From: Aplectana chamaeleonis | Lineage: Eukaryota > Nematoda > Chromadorea > Rhabditida > Cosmocercidae | Length of the DNA: 64,000 bases | Direction: 5' to 3' | NCBI GenBank assembly: GCA_029168955.1 | Contig: JAPDOI010000372.1 | Span: forward strand, 186,001 to 250,000 | Shown here: piece by piece, positions 1 to 12,337 of the stretch | Layout: every line of letters begins with the position of its first letter | Numbering within the stretch: position 1 is the first letter of the stretch | The notes under the pieces: model-generated | What the model saw: only the letters and a program-made list of their open reading frames with translations | The model's database searches: none | What the model was told of the DNA's origin: nothing | Program-made: the position numbers and the translations under genes

Positions 1-115
1 TTTGCGTTCCTTGTTAATTCGGCGCACGTATATTGTTGTAGCATATGCGCACCCAATTTGCGCCAACGAACAACAAGGAACGCAAAGTATCACTAGGATT
101 CCTGTCCACTGTACA
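1..115. repeat. Foldback hairpin element (GCGTTCC family), cut by window edge
   Basis: The first 87 bases form an imperfect hairpin: the left arm TTTGCGTTCCTTGTT pairs with AACAAGGAACGCAAA at 73-87. The right flank GTATCACTAGGATTCC matches flanks of the other copies near 6.75, 24.7, 30.65 and 33.7 kb. It is a short palindromic dispersed element with no coding capacity. Confidence 0.65.
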
Positions 116-2160
116 TTGAGCGAACATCAATGACGGCTAAACACCCTTATGCCTTATATGCACTGACGCTATCGCTGGTCGCGAGAAGTATGATCTCGGC
201 CTTATTCAGTCTCTCGTCACAATCGACTGTGTTGTGCTCGCCTCGTCAATGTTCAAACAACAGTTCCTGATTTTCCACGCATTCGACGTCACAAGGAGGC
301 GATGAGGAATCAGAAGTGAAATCTTAGTGCAGCACGAACGCCAGAAATCGCTGTGATGCTGAAGTAGGCAGGCGACTTCACCAATAAGTTCGCGGCAGTG
401 TCAAAGAAAGGAGAAAACTGCTTGAGCTTTTGAGGTCGCCGTCCCTCGTTATTGACTTTAAAAACGAAATTACCGTTGTTCTTTTGCGTGCTGGTGCGGA
501 ACGGAGGTTAGAGACGATGAAAGAGCGGAGGGCAAACGGAGGGAGCAGCATTGCACTTGCAGTTAGTGATGGGAATTCCGATCCTTTACACAGGATAGAG
601 GTTCAGGTCTAGTACCCTGAATAACAGAGATGCCGAGAAGACCTTTTAGAAATAAGCGAAAACCGCATTTTCGTCTTATAATGAGCACACTTTTCAATAG
701 GATATTGAAGAATTTGAACAGCATATGCCTTGTCGCGACAGTTCACGACATTATAAACGTTCGTCGTTCGCGCCTTCTTCAATGGCCGCCCGTATGCGAT
801 ACAGTACTATCAACGATCAAATTCGGGCCCGATTGGCACTCCCGCACCAATCTCCGACTGCTGCTCCGACCCCACACGTTCGTCTATTTTTCCCCCCTTC
901 AATCCGAGGACCCTTTTATTTAGGAAAATAGACATATATTTTAACTTCATTCTACCACATTTAGCTATCGTGTCAACATGCCTATGATGCCCCCAGTGTA
1001 ATCAGGTGATCTATCTCGTCAGCTTATCTGCACATAGTTACTTCCTGTAATAATCAGTTGTCTCATCGAAGAGAGTCTCTAATTCAGGGGTGAAGTCAGA
1101 TACAAGGTAAATAAAGAGGTGTTGCTTCAAGGCACTTCTAATTTTCTAAAGAAAAGCCACAGGCTTCCCCATCGTGAACGCTGGTTTCGAAACCCTAATT
1201 GCAGTTCTAATATCTCAAAGGCAGAAACCACGGGCTCGCCACCAGGGATGTGCGGAAGAGTTTTTTTTTGGAAACAGAAAACAGAAAATTTTTCAAAAAT
1301 TAATAGTTAGTGTTCAGCTTACCGTATTTGAGATTTTTTAAAGCATTTAACTTTTTACACGTTTTTCCGTGATAAATGGTTTCTTTGCACAATATCCGAA
1401 AGCCAAGTGTTGGCCAGAGGAAGAAATGTAGATTTCCGAGAGAGACAGATTATAGGTGCAAAATATCCCTCTAGCCTCCCTTTTACTGCGACAAAAACAC
1501 TCGATTACTCGGTCAGAAGCTCATTATGTGCAAAGAGAACACAAATTCAGCCGAAGCAGACTTGCCCTTCCCTAGTGCACATACTTTGACGATAATTTCG
1601 ACATAATTGCTGGGTTGAACCCTGTACCGCGCGGGTTTGTCGTGTGAGTATAAATGTCCTAACGCGCCGCTTGCTCCACCATGGCGGGTTCGCTCGTAAC
1701 TCTATAAAAGTTTCCACAACTACATAGCCGCCCCATCATCAATTTCATTGCACTTCACCTTATTCGAATTCTTTATTACACTGCGCCGGAATGAGATAAA
1801 ATACGAACTCAGAATTTGCATGAATGGCACGGATGGGGAAATCTTTACCCCACTCCAGCTAAGCGGTGGTGCTGCAGTATTCTCAGTCTCTGACCACGTG
1901 TAGAAAGTATTCATACTGGAGCGCCGGGCCAGTGAGGATACGAATAGCGTGCGCTAAGTAGTATTTAAGTTCGTTATTGCTATTATGCGATAAAAAAAGG
2001 AGTTTTCGCGCTGTTACTGCATGGCATACCTTCTCAGGGTATCGTCAACGGTACCACTCTGGGTAATGGGTTATCACTATAAGATAACTATGAAGACTCG
2101 GCGTTCTTAATCCCTACTGGAATACGCAGCGCATTCGAAATTTATGTCATAGAGACTTGA
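116..2160. other. Gene-free stretch with dispersed repeat fragments
   Basis: No convincing exon is visible on either strand. Around 150-215 there is a fragment of the GGCCGGGATCAT repeat seen complete near 61.19 kb, here ending in TATGATCTCGGCC. Around 1237-1300 a GCCACCAGGGATGTG boundary is followed by A-rich sequence with repeated AAACAG; an inverted partner lies at 2475-2600. Short ORFs here have no recognisable domain. Confidence 0.5.
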
Positions 2161-2199
2161 ATGCATTTCAGGGCTTTGCAGTGGGGGTCAGCCAGTCGG

Positions 2200-2345
2200 A
2201 TCCTTCATTTCCTAACAAGAATATTGTACCAATTCGAGGTTTTCGTAGGGTTAGTAGATCTGATTGGCCATGACCGAGGATCGAACCCTGCCGTGTCGAG
2301 CGAACAGCAGCGCACCCTTCCACTACACCACCCCACCTCGGGTAA
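2200..2345 (-). repeat. tRNA-derived SINE-like head
   Basis: Read on the minus strand, the segment has a polymerase III type A box (TGGTGTAGTGG) and, about 40 bases later, a B box (GGTTCGATCCT). Short complementary ends CCGAGG and CCTCGG bracket them as in an acceptor stem. The fold is degenerate with no clear anticodon arm, so this is more likely the head of a SINE than a working tRNA gene. The open frame across it on the minus strand (2168-2608) is taken as incidental. Confidence 0.5.
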
Positions 2346-2474
2346 CCACCATAGCGAGATAGACAAGATAACCATACGGTACTGCAGAGAATGCGGGTTA
2401 GGTTTTCGTAACCTATGTGTTTACCGTCTATGAGTCTGCCAACGCGTCCCTGGAGAAAGTTTGCAAAATGCCGT

Positions 2475-2600
2475 GACTCACGGATTTTTTCCGTTTTCTG
2501 CCAAATTTTGCCTATTTTCACAAAAAAAAAACAGAAAAAATGGCCAACAATGGGCAGAAAACAGAAAATTCCACACACCCCTGCTCGCCACCCATACATG
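2475..2600. repeat. A/T-rich repeat ending in CAGGGGTGTG boundary
   Basis: Low-complexity sequence built from TTTTCTG and CAGAAAA motifs runs up to a boundary that reads GGCGAGCAGGGGTGTG on the minus strand. A similar boundary in the opposite sense occurs near 1237. Related CAGGGGTGTG boundaries with different low-complexity interiors are present near 32.67 and 34.58 kb. Confidence 0.4.
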
Positions 2601-2807
2601 AAGCACATATGCCTTTAAGTTTTAGCAGAGGATCCGTCGTATGTTAGAATGCAAACAAATGGGCGCCCTGAAGTCAGCCATGTGCAACCCTCGATCGATG
2701 CTCACTGTCGACTAACGTAACGTACTCATGAACCAGTTTTCATTGCCTTTTTCAATGGAATTTCTCAGGAGAATTTTCATCTGGCTCTACTCGCTCTTCG
2801 CTGCTTA

Positions 2808-3084
2808 TAGGGGTCTGCAGAGTTTAAGTCGCGGCGTTGCTCGCAGCGACGAACAACAATGGGAGATTCAATATCGATTACATTCGGCGACGGAGGTGAC
2901 CGACGCGGAGTGGAGGACGACGAAAGGGTAGCGCAGTGTTTCGGCGCAGCGACGGCCCTACGTCACTGCCAACGAACAGCAACCGACGCCACGACGATAA
3001 TGTTCGAAAAAATTTCTGTCGCCGCGTCAAGACTGACGCTCGGCGGCTACTCGCAGGCCGCTGCAACTCTGTAGGCCCCTTATT
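2808..3084. repeat. Short TIR (MITE-like) element
   Basis: The ends TAGGGGTCTGCAGAGTT and AACTCTGTAGGCCCCTTA form a terminal inverted repeat about 275 bp apart. The interior is GC-rich and has no coding homology that I recognise. Confidence 0.45.
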
Positions 3085-3130
3085 TCTTCTCCAAAGTTGC
3101 GGCGACGAGACATATGGTTTCCGTTTTCAA

Positions 3131-3251
3131 TCTAGTCTGACGCACGGACCAGGCGGCTGGCCATGCGGGGTTGGCGGCGTCAATGGAGAATGCGGTTTCG
3201 ATTTGCGCGGGGTGATCTACCGCCGCGGCCCCGTCCATTCATCAGACTAGA
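3131..3251. repeat. 121-bp TIR element (TCTAGTCTGA ends)
   Basis: Terminal inverted repeats TCTAGTCTGA and TCAGACTAGA flank a GC-rich interior. Two other copies, at 7177-7295 (same orientation) and 63026-63133 (inverted), share the interior, including GGCCATGCGG and CCCCGTCCATTCA in the first two. Confidence 0.6.
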
Positions 3252-3765
3252 ATTATTGCGTGCACTCTATATTAAAGGCAGCAGACTCGTTCGAAGAAGT
3301 TGGTAAGATAACTACTTTACTGGGGTCCTATGGCTCCAATTAGAACGCTTACGCCGTAACAAGCCTCAAAAACGAGTCAATACTACAAAATTTGAGCAAC
3401 ATAGGGTCAAAAATTTCTTAGACTCCGCCCAGAAGCTTCACAGACTCCACCCCAAGACAACTTCTTCCAGATTGATTGTTCGCATACTGCCACTTTGGCC
3501 ATTTCGAAGCTTAGAGCGACGTAAGCGTTCTAGTGCTGGCCGTGAAATTCTATTAGCTTCGCTATCACAACCACTTTACCGCTAGCTCCGCTTTTTCAAC
3601 CGAGCGGGCCCGTTGTGACATAACTTGTCTAATTTGCTCCATAACAGAAGCAACCCTTTATTTCTCCATCAGCAACCAATTCTCGTGTTTTTTTGGTTAG
3701 TTTGCCATACTACCAGCTCCGAGCATTCGATTTATGCCGTGAAATCGATACTGATTTCGAAAGTG

Positions 3766-3963
3766 TATTGCCGTTCTCGGGGCCAAATTCCGGTGCGCAT
3801 TTGCAGACAACGGCTGTTACATCAAGCAACAGGATGATAATCGTGATGGGACCACTTTTTCTCCGGCGCCCTTCACCTTGCTCCCACGACGATTATGATC
3901 GTGTCGCGTGATGCAACAGCCGCAGTCCGCAATTGCAGACCGGGCTTTGGCTCCGAAAACGAC
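3766..3963. repeat. Foldback element
   Basis: Arms around 3777-3848 and 3888-3955 are inverted copies sharing GATAATCGTGATGGGACCA-like and TGCAACAGCCG-like motifs. A related foldback lies at 32148-32318. Non-coding. Confidence 0.5.
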
Positions 3964-4505
3964 AGTATGCTTCCTCTAATAAGAAGTGAAGATTTTTTAA
4001 CTAACTTCCGAGTTGTAGAATAAGGTTTCGCCATCTTTTTTCCGAAGATTACGCACCAAACTTTAGAATTTTGACGGTTGGTCATATGCACAGCGAGAAA
4101 GTGTAGAGCAGAACACGCGCGCAGGCGCGCGTAATAAACGGAAATAAATTTCACTCCAAAGTAGAGGATATGTAAGCGATCTATCCACTTCACCTGATAG
4201 TGAAATCGCTTTCGTGCACTTTTCTTGATAGATTTTGGAATCCACGAAGTAGTGGGTCAGAAATTAGCTACACACAATTGATCCGAAAATTAATCAAATA
4301 TTCAATCGAGCATTAGTTTTCAAAAGCGATTTTCAAGCTGCAGACGCAGTCTTAAAAACTCTCTGGACACGTAATACCTGTATGAATGCAACTGTTCGCT
4401 TACGCGGTAGGCGTGCGTTTCAAGGGATCGTCGCGAAGACATTTTCGTCCTGTTAGTAGACGAAGACGATCATTGAACGATATTTAGGTCAGCTGTTTGC
4501 AGCCG

Positions 4506-4943
4506 TGAGGCAGCGTCCATACGTGGCGAGAGCGGGCGTTCCCGCTATTGTGCGCCTCTCGACGCTCCTCAACGCTGCCTGCAAATTAACACAGGCAAAC
4601 ACCCCCTACCCCGTGTTGATTCGATTGAAAACGTTTGATCGGGTGATCAATCGCTCAAGTCGGCGCAACAGCTGCTGATATCCCACGGTTTTCGACTTCC
4701 GTGGTGGGATTATGGAAAACAAAGGCAGTGGTTTTGCGACAGGTTTAATGCTAGCTGCTTTACTGATGGAGTAGTAAGCTTGAAACTTGCTGCTTGCTTT
4801 GTGGTGCTGGCGTAAGCGCGCGAGAGCGAGCGGGCGAGGGCGCGCGAGAAGGAGCGCCTATGAGCGGCTAGAGAATCGTGTGCCCACGATGACCATTGAT
4901 TTTGCGTAATCGCACGCTCTCGCCACGTATGGACGGAGCCTCA
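4506..4943. repeat. MITE-like element with TGAGGC(AG)..CGTCCATACG ends
   Basis: The left end TGAGGCAGCGTCCATACG and the right end CGTATGGACGGAGCCTCA form inverted termini about 438 bp apart, and both continue into GCGAGAGCG-type sequence. A shorter element at 15728-16026 has the related terminus GGCTCCGTCCATA. Confidence 0.55.
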
Positions 4944-5187
4944 AAAGTCCCATCCGAAAAAGTGCATTCTAAGACAGCTTTTCGATAGGCATGCCAACTG
5001 CGTGGGCGGAGGTCTCATTTGGACCGAATTTATGTGGGTGTTAATTTGACGGTTTTAATTAAGTGAGGTAAGCCTTCTACAAGATTTGAATCAACACTGA
5101 TTTTTCCGATATTGACTCGAATCTTTCGTATCAAGATCGACTGACTCAGGATTTACTACCGGCCACCGTCTTCAAATGTGGACTCAC

Positions 5188-8100
5188 CTGCCCGCTTATT
5201 ATAGCTGTGACTGACTGCATGATTAGAAACATATTCGCCACAGCCATTATTATTGAACATAAAATAACACCGACTAATTCAAGTCTGGAAATTGTGAAAT
5301 TAAACTTTTGCAGCAATAGCGCTTCCAACTGAAGGCATATCCGCGTCCGATTTCGGCCCAAGTACCGTCCTTTGATCGTTAATACATGTGCATAGGTTGA
5401 TACGAGTAGCAGAGACCTCAACTACTGCCCAAAAGGATTCACGTGCTCACCTTGCTCTTCCTCGTGGATATTTATGATTGTTGGTGTTGTTTATCAACCA
5501 CAAGCACAATCCCAGCACGAGACTCGTCGTAATGTCCATGAATGAGTCAACAAATGTACTGAAAGACTTTGTACTAAACGGACTTTTTTCTCCCCTGCTT
5601 ACGTTGTCGCCAAAAAAGACAAACAGATTTTCACAGCTATCGGCAACAAGCATTTTAAAGACAGAGTTCGCGATAAAAACGGTTGTTGCGCTATTCACAT
5701 GAGAAGGTAGACCTGGCCACCACAAATTGAAAGCAAACGAAGAGTTGTAGAAAAAACTCGCAGGAACAGCTAGTACCACTAATTACGATTTTCCACTCTC
5801 CTCAAATTAATGAGATTTTTTATTTATTCATCAGTACGTGAAAAAAACACGCTTCAAACCATGACACACAAACAATGTAGTGAAATAAAACTGAGGAACA
5901 TAAACATCATAATTAAAGGCAGTGTTCACGATAAAAAATGTGTACCCATTCCACTAGGAATGGGTAGTGGAAGGGCACACTAAAACGTTGACGTCGAAAG
6001 AACGCATGAAAACGAGCCAGGAAGAGCCCCAAAAGAGCCCGAAGCTGCAACTTCGAGCGCATTGGAAACCCCAAAAGCGCATCACACGCCCACCGACGTG
6101 AACAAATGAATGCTCGAGATCGTGAGATGAGCGATGATTTCCAATCATTAGCCCCGTTCTTCCCTTCATTCACAACTTCTCTCTTTACTCAGGTCAGCTC
6201 GCATACAGCGGCTGCAAAAGACCGAAGCTACAAGCCTCGGACAACTCGTCCACCATGTTTGTTTAGCTCAATCTTTGAGGAACCATAACTCCGTTCACAG
6301 AAGGTCTTGTAAGATTTCAGAGACATCATTGGAATCTGCATGGGGCCGTATTCAAAATAGGCGGGAAAACGGAAAAACTATTTTTATCGTGAACACTGCC
6401 TTTAAGGAAAGGTGAACCGTTGAGTCAGCTGCCTAAGTAAGCTCTGGGGCATTTCCAGTGAGCTCTTGATTTCGTTTATCACGGCCCAACCGCTCAGCTG
6501 CTGGTAATAGTCGAAATCGAGATCGAGGATGAGGTTATCTATCTGTGAGGTTTTTTGAATTGGCTAAGAGAGGTCAGTAGTGGGTACATTTTGAAGAGCT
6601 TCAAGAGTTCCGGACCAGCTCTTTGTGTAAAAAAACGAGGAACGCAGAGGGTGAATCCCTTCGCGAAGCTATGGAGATGCATTCTTCTGGAAAACCGCGA
6701 GGTATTCGTGAAATTTTGAACACGGTTTATTGATATATGGGGCTATGCCTACAGTCGCACGGATCGCTTTGATACTTTGCGTTCCCTATTAAGGGTTGGC
6801 GCAACCTCGGTGCATGTAAGTTTAGCACATAGCACCGAGTTTGCGCCAACCTTCAACAGGGAACGCGAAGCACCTGTGCGATTCGTCTCGACTGTACAAC
6901 ATCCAGAACATGGTTGTCCTCCTATTTTGGCTACCTACAGATGACGATTAAAAGCAGTTGTCCAATACTCGAGAATGGGTCGAGCATAGGCTTTGAAAGC
7001 GAGAAGTACGTGATTGATCGAATTTGTGGTCAGTGAGGTAAAAATCTCGTGGACTGGTCTATCAGCCTGTTTCGCAACTACTCCGCAGTACTCTTGGAAA
7101 TTCAATGATAAATCAAATATGAAGACATGATCACATAAACGCTCAATCCTCCCCAGCTTATGATTTCCGTGTTACAACTAGTCTGAGACATGGGCCATGC
7201 GGCTGACCGTGCTGTGTTGGCGGCATATCCGGCTAACGGGGTTTCGACCGCGCGCGGCGATCTACGATCGCAGCCCCGTCCATTCACCAGAATAAACTGA
7301 TTACGTGAATTCTAGGTCCACCGATAAAGTGAGGGTGCCCACTGTTATTAATGTTTGTTTTGACGTGCTTTAATTTGCTGTTGAGTAGCTTAGTAGCGAA
7401 CTACTTTGAGAGACTACATACTAACTACTTCTGAAAATTTCAATAAATAGGGGTGGGCGGACTGCCGTAATTAGGACGTCCCAACTTCTTCCTTCGAAAA
7501 TTATTATTGTTTTTTATTTCTCGACTTTTCATTTATTTTCACTCTGTGATGGACACTCACGACCGTTTTTATCGCGAACACCGCCTTCGTCCGCGTAAAT
7601 TTCGTTTTTCAGCATAAATCTGACCCCCTTCCTCAGTGTTATATGAACGCCAAGTCTCGCGTTTCAAATTGGATACGTAACGCAGAAAAAGAGTGAGATT
7701 ATGACGTCCACCGCCGGCAGTACGAACAAATATGCTGATAAATGGAGCTCGTGAGGGTAATGAACACGTTAAATGAAAAGTGCACATCTCAGACACAACT
7801 GGCAATAAATTCTATCCTCTGCCCACTGGACCCAGCACATGTCACTATTTCTCCACTATTCAACTGCGTTGAGATGTGAAACTTTGCACACATATACTAC
7901 TAATGCAGGAGGTTACGCTTATGCAGGAGAACAAAAGGTAAAAGTCTTCGCGGACGATCTCTTTAGCTATAACTTGATACCTGATGATTGACAACGATCC
8001 AGTTACAACAGAAGCAAATAGGTTAACAACGAGAAGGATGATATTCAGTGTCAAAGAAATTCTCGCCAAATATCGATCGGGATCGAGTTCGCGCTGTATG

Positions 8101-8732
8101 CACCAACATCAGGTTGAACTAACTCATGAAGAAAACTTGGTGAATGTTCGCACCTCGATAGCAGCTTGGTCACCCTCAATAAGCCGGCGATCGTACTCGA
8201 ATACATCTTGCAACTCCTCCAGCTCCTTGTAGTACTAAATAACATTTAACTATACTATCTGTTCAAGCTTATCCATCCTTCGATTTCTGAATGCAATAAC
8301 TAGGATGTCATGGAATTCTCAATATGTAAAACCTGGGGTTTCCTAAGAGGAGACGTCATCAAAGCAGCCATATCACGCTAGGTTTTTTTTTCAAATCGCG
8401 GGTTTGATAATTTTGTTTTCGAGTTTTCAATAGATGGGTAGAAGCTCTAGCTCACCACATATACAACATATACATTAAAAACCGCGAAGAGTCGCTGAAA
8501 ACTGGCTTTTCAAATCGAAATAGAATCACTTTTCCCCAACAGACCTCCTGAGAGTGAAAAAGCTGAATGCGTTTCATACCTTGGCTTTTGCACGAGCTCT
8601 CCGCCGTCGTTCCCAACATCCGATTTTCTTGTAATGTTTGACGGGTGAGCTCACCCATTTCACTACCACAATCTCGCTGTAGTTTTTCCCTGATTCAACG
8701 TCGCCTTTCAATAAAGGTTGAGACTCCGTCAT
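5188..8732 (-). CDS. Cation diffusion facilitator (CDF) transporter, 5' part (exons 1-5)
   Basis: CDF proteins move divalent metal ions out of the cytosol by proton antiport. Exons by eye: 8732-8580, 8234-8154, 8093-7981, 5558-5451 and 5284-5188; phases join cleanly to give 184 residues with no stop. The protein starts MTESQPLL (a possible dileucine sorting signal), has a basic RRRRARAKAK stretch, then a cytosolic ELEELQDVFEYDRRLIE segment, TM1 (ISLTLNIILLVVNLFAS), TM2 with the metal site VDSFMD (DxxxD, as in manganese-type CDFs; zinc types usually have HxxxD), the loop HKYPRGRARLE and TM3. I chose the ATG at 8732 because the open frame upstream starts only at a TTG. The intron between exons 3 and 4 carries a MITE and hairpin elements. 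Later exons (TM4-6 and C-terminal domain) were not found at 1-5187, so the gene either continues beyond the window or is truncated. Confidence 0.82.
5913..6405. mobile_element. TTAA MITE, subfamily F1, full length
   Basis: The ends TTAAAGGCAGTGTTCACGAT and ATCGTGAACACTGCCTTTAA are a perfect inverted repeat; the outer TTAA looks like the target-site duplication. Length is 493 bp with no transposase. The interior matches 9139-9633 in the opposite orientation. It sits in a CDF intron. Confidence 0.85.
6750..6898. repeat. Foldback hairpin element (GCGTTCC family)
   Basis: TACTTTGCGTTCCCTATTAA pairs with sequence ending in GGGAACGCGAAG; the inner arms GGTTGGCGCAA and TTGCGCCAACC continue the pairing, leaving a small loop. 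Outer flanks share a further ACAGTCG/GGATCGC-type inverted repeat. It lies in the long CDF intron. Confidence 0.6.
7177..7295. repeat. Copy of the 121-bp TIR element
   Basis: This matches 3131-3251 through ACTAGTCTGAG, GGGCCATGCGGCTG and CAGCCCCGTCCATTCACCAG. The right terminus is degenerate. It lies in the CDF intron. Confidence 0.5.
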
Positions 8733-9138
8733 AGTCAGATGTATAGATTCGTCCTGCAATCTTTTGATAAACCATACTTGGTGATACTGCGAGACCTGCG
8801 AAGGTTGGTAGCCATCAGGCCGACATTTTTTGGTGGATTTTGAAGAAGAAATGTGTCACATCTTGACTAATATCACGTGAACGGTAGACGCCATCTGATA
8901 GTGAACACAGCAGAACTGAGTGCTATGGTAAACATGAGACTCCCGTCTGGGCAATCAAAATAGGCAGGCAAAAAAGGCATCACACACAGACCACGGCTTA
9001 GAACTTCTGAACGAACACTACACTAACAAGCAGAACAGCTTTTAGTGTGAATTTAAAAAGTAATGAATTGCATTTTGTGGTTCTCTACAGCTCCAAATTT
9101 ATGTACTTGGCGGGAATTCTGCGACAAACCACAAGGTT
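8733..9138. other. Upstream region of the CDF gene
   Basis: No exon was seen. On the minus strand the start codon is preceded within 30 bases by AAAGATTGCAG, a plausible splice acceptor that could receive a spliced leader or join a non-coding first exon. I could not identify a promoter. Confidence 0.3.
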
Positions 9139-9633
9139 TTAAAAGGCAGTGTCCACGATGAAAATCGTTTTTCTGTTTTCCCCTTATTTTGAAAGCGGCC
9201 CCATGCTGATTCCAATGATGTCTCTGAAGTCGTACAAGACCTTTTGAAAACGGAGTTATGGTCCCTCAAAGATTGAGCTAAGGAAACATGGTGGACGAGT
9301 TGTCCGAGTCTTGTAACTTCCGTCTTTTGCAGCCCATCTATGCGAGCTGACCTGAGTAAAGAGAGAAGTTGAGAACGAATGGAAGAACGGGGCTAATGAT
9401 TGGAAATCATCGCTCATCTCACGATCTTGAGCTCTCACTTGTTCACGTCGGTGGGCGTGTGTTACGCTTTTAGGGTTTGCCTTGCGCTCGAAGTGGTAAC
9501 TTCGGGCTCTTTTGGAGCGTTTCCTGGCTCGTTTTTAATGAGTTCTTTCGACGTCAAAGTTTTAGTGTGCCCCTCCGCTACCCCTTCCTAGTGGAAACTG
9601 AAACACATTTTTTATCGTGAACACTGCCTTTAA
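9139..9633. mobile_element. TTAA MITE, subfamily F1, full length (inverted)
   Basis: The left end AAAAGGCAGTGTCCACGAT and right end ATCGTGAACACTGCCTTTAA enclose about 495 bp. The interior is the reverse complement of the 5913-6405 element, including the GATTCCAATGATGTCTCTGA block. It lies upstream of the CDF gene. Confidence 0.8.
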
Positions 9634-11640
9634 GTCTCTTTCTCATCTATTCTTTTAACTCTTCAGCACAATCTGATGGAATTGAGAGAAATCACGAGAC
9701 TGAAGATAAGCCAAACCAGTTTCTTAGTCTGATTTAAAAGTTGGGTCAGACCTCACACAAAAATGAGCGTGGTTCGCAAACCGGTCAGTCATCAAGAATC
9801 ACAAAAAGCGAAGGCCAGAAGCGTCTCGGAGATCTGCAAAAATCGGCACTGGAATGGCTTAACCACTTCTCAGATGTCTTTGTCCTCAGGACAACAGCCA
9901 GCTGGGGGCTTTCAATAAGTGGACATCATGCACATTCGGATCCCCGAACCGGCACTGAAGATGTGCGGTAGGCCAACAGATGCCATTTCAGAACTGAGGT
10001 AGAGGTGTTGCGCGAATCCCGCAGTGTTCCTCGTGCAAGGGACGAGGATAGATGCAGTAGCTTATGTTTACACAAGGTGCTGAGTTGATCGCAAAACGCT
10101 TGGCTCCGGGCGAGATTGAACCAGCATATTCAGTAGCTTATGCCTGACTTCTTTGCGACCGACGATGTGAGGTCCCCATAGTTGGCCAGCGCTAGTCCCA
10201 ACCTGTCGAACAACGCTAGTCCCAACCTGTCGATTTTCATTCTGCGCGTGTGGAGCATGGACACAAAAAAGTTCTTCCTGTGGGCCAACCTGTGTCGTCC
10301 GTAGACATCCGTAGAACATCCATAGTCCGATCTGGTCAAAATATATGTGGGACGGCGTCTAAACGTCGTGATAGCGCGCTTTTTACATACTTCTTCCAGG
10401 GTGCGTTCACACCGCTACGTGATCGAATAGAAACCCTTCACATTGATATGGTCGCGTCACACGATGAGGTGGCAGCGTGTTTAGACACAATAGCCTCAAA
10501 AAGTGCTGGAATCGCGCAGTTCGGCGGCTTGATGCCTCGATGGCGTTGCGCATTCCACAGCGACGCGATCGTCGCCTCGCCGTGGACTCGACGCTGCCTA
10601 ACGCATAGCAAGGCGCGCATTACAGGGAGAATTACTGACCCCCTTTGTACCCTCCTGTGCCAACCATAATCCCATCTAGTTTTACCCGTTGGAAAGCTTG
10701 AGTATTGATTAGGCCGGACTACGGCGAGCCAGGACGGATTAGGTCCGACTTTCTTCTAACCATAACAGGAGCCTTGTTTGAGGTTTTGAGCCTGTGCAAG
10801 TGCGCAGACCGGTCCATTGTGCCAGCTCTATATATACGGTAGCGAAGCCGAGCGGGAGCGTTCCTAGCCTTTGTCCTTCCGCCACTCTACCGTGATTTAA
10901 AACCTGGCTGACTGTGAAACTTTATCAGCTCTGAATGAATTCCCCACACAGGCTAGACTATTGGGTAGCCCTCAACCCCACTGTGAGGTATACTACCATA
11001 AGCTATATCACCATACTGTAGTTTCGCTCAAAGTTGGTTTCGAAGCAAGTTATCCAACAAGTACGAAGTAGACGTGAAAACAAGCATTTGCGCGCTGTCC
11101 AGCCAAATTCTACGAGCAGTATTGCACATCAAGTGCTAACATACTGCTTCAGATATGGCGGTCTCAGAATTTCTGGAGTAGTTCGTGAGCAGCGTGCCAA
11201 TGCACTTCAAGACGTCGCGCCCTTTCCAATCAGCTGACGCCACCCTCAAAGCACTGCGGCGCGCGCGTTGGAGCGCACCGGCGTACAGCTCAGTGACTGA
11301 GGCCAGAAGGTCTGAGGCGACCAAATGTCTCAGAGAAGTCCAAGGACGATCCGCGGCGCTTTTACATGATCGTCCGAGGCCGACGACCCCTCAACGAAGC
11401 CGGTAAACTGCCACTGCAGCCGTGCCTGCGGTCAAGTGAGCCGTGAACACTGGAAACACCCCCATAGAGAACGATCAGCACCGCGGATGTGCCGTTTGAC
11501 CAACCCGCTATCCATTGTGCCACGGATCAGCCGTCAAGCGCCGCGGACCGTCCGGAAAACTCATCTGTCGACGCTGATGGGCCGTGAGTTTCTCTAAGAT
11601 ACCGGGATCTTTTGTTACCGAAAGACCCCGGATAGGAGAC
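9634..11640. other. Gene-free stretch
   Basis: No exon could be supported. A 20-bp direct repeat CGCTAGTCCCAACCTGTCGA occurs twice around 10188-10233. Open frames around 10250-10669 (plus) and 10438-10620 (minus) overlap each other and show no recognisable domain. Confidence 0.4.
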
Positions 11641-11648
11641 CCCGACCT

Positions 11649-12337
11649 CTCCGCCAACGCGTAGCTAGATGCCTCACACGGAAACCAGAGATGTCCAGGG
11701 TTCCGGAGGCATCTAGTCTGATTTTGACACGAGAATTTACGTAAATTTCGGAGTTTAGCCTCATTTGGTGAAATTTCAGCTGCAGCACCCGCATATTCTA
11801 CGCTTATTCCCGTTGCAGCACTGGGTCGATCGACCCACCCAGTCTGGATCCGTATTAGAAAGGCGATCCCCGCTGCGATCGAGCGCATCGCCGTATCTTC
11901 CCCACGGCCTGCAGCATCCCAGTGGCCAAAATTATCCCTAGCAAGGGCTTCCAGAGAGCAACACGGGGTCACCCTCCACGACCACCCACAGAGTGTCAAG
12001 TTATCCGAGGGTTGACTGGGCCAACACTGTTCAAACGGCATCCCTGGGTTCCACGTAGCCAGCGCGGGTTTGAGGTTGCATTTCAACACAGGCTGTAGCT
12101 AAATCTGCAGCTTCAAACTTATAGCAAGAATATACGGGTTTAGCGTCAGAGAGATCAATGTTTCAAATTTAGCCTTCGTTTTTACGTAGAATACGCGCAG
12201 AATTTGCACCCTTGTAGACTCGACACAGGAATATGCGAATTTTAGCTATCGTATTCAAAACCCGTAGTTTACCGCTACATGAAGTGGGGCGGCGTTTCAG
12301 GCCGTGCTTTTGGAGGCATCTAGCTACGCGTTGGCAG
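11649..12337. repeat. Candidate TIR element, about 690 bp
   Basis: GCCAACGCGTAGCTAGATGC at about 11652 is repeated in inverted form (GCATCTAGCTACGCGTTGGC) at about 12316-12335. A third, shorter inverted piece (GAGGCATCTAG) lies near 11707. A 193-codon minus-strand open frame (12089-11508) crosses the left end but has no recognisable domain and I do not call it a gene. Confidence 0.45.

Noticed and set aside
11508..12089. 193-codon open frame on the minus strand
   Set aside because: No domain recognised, overlaps a TIR end, no splice or paralogue support.
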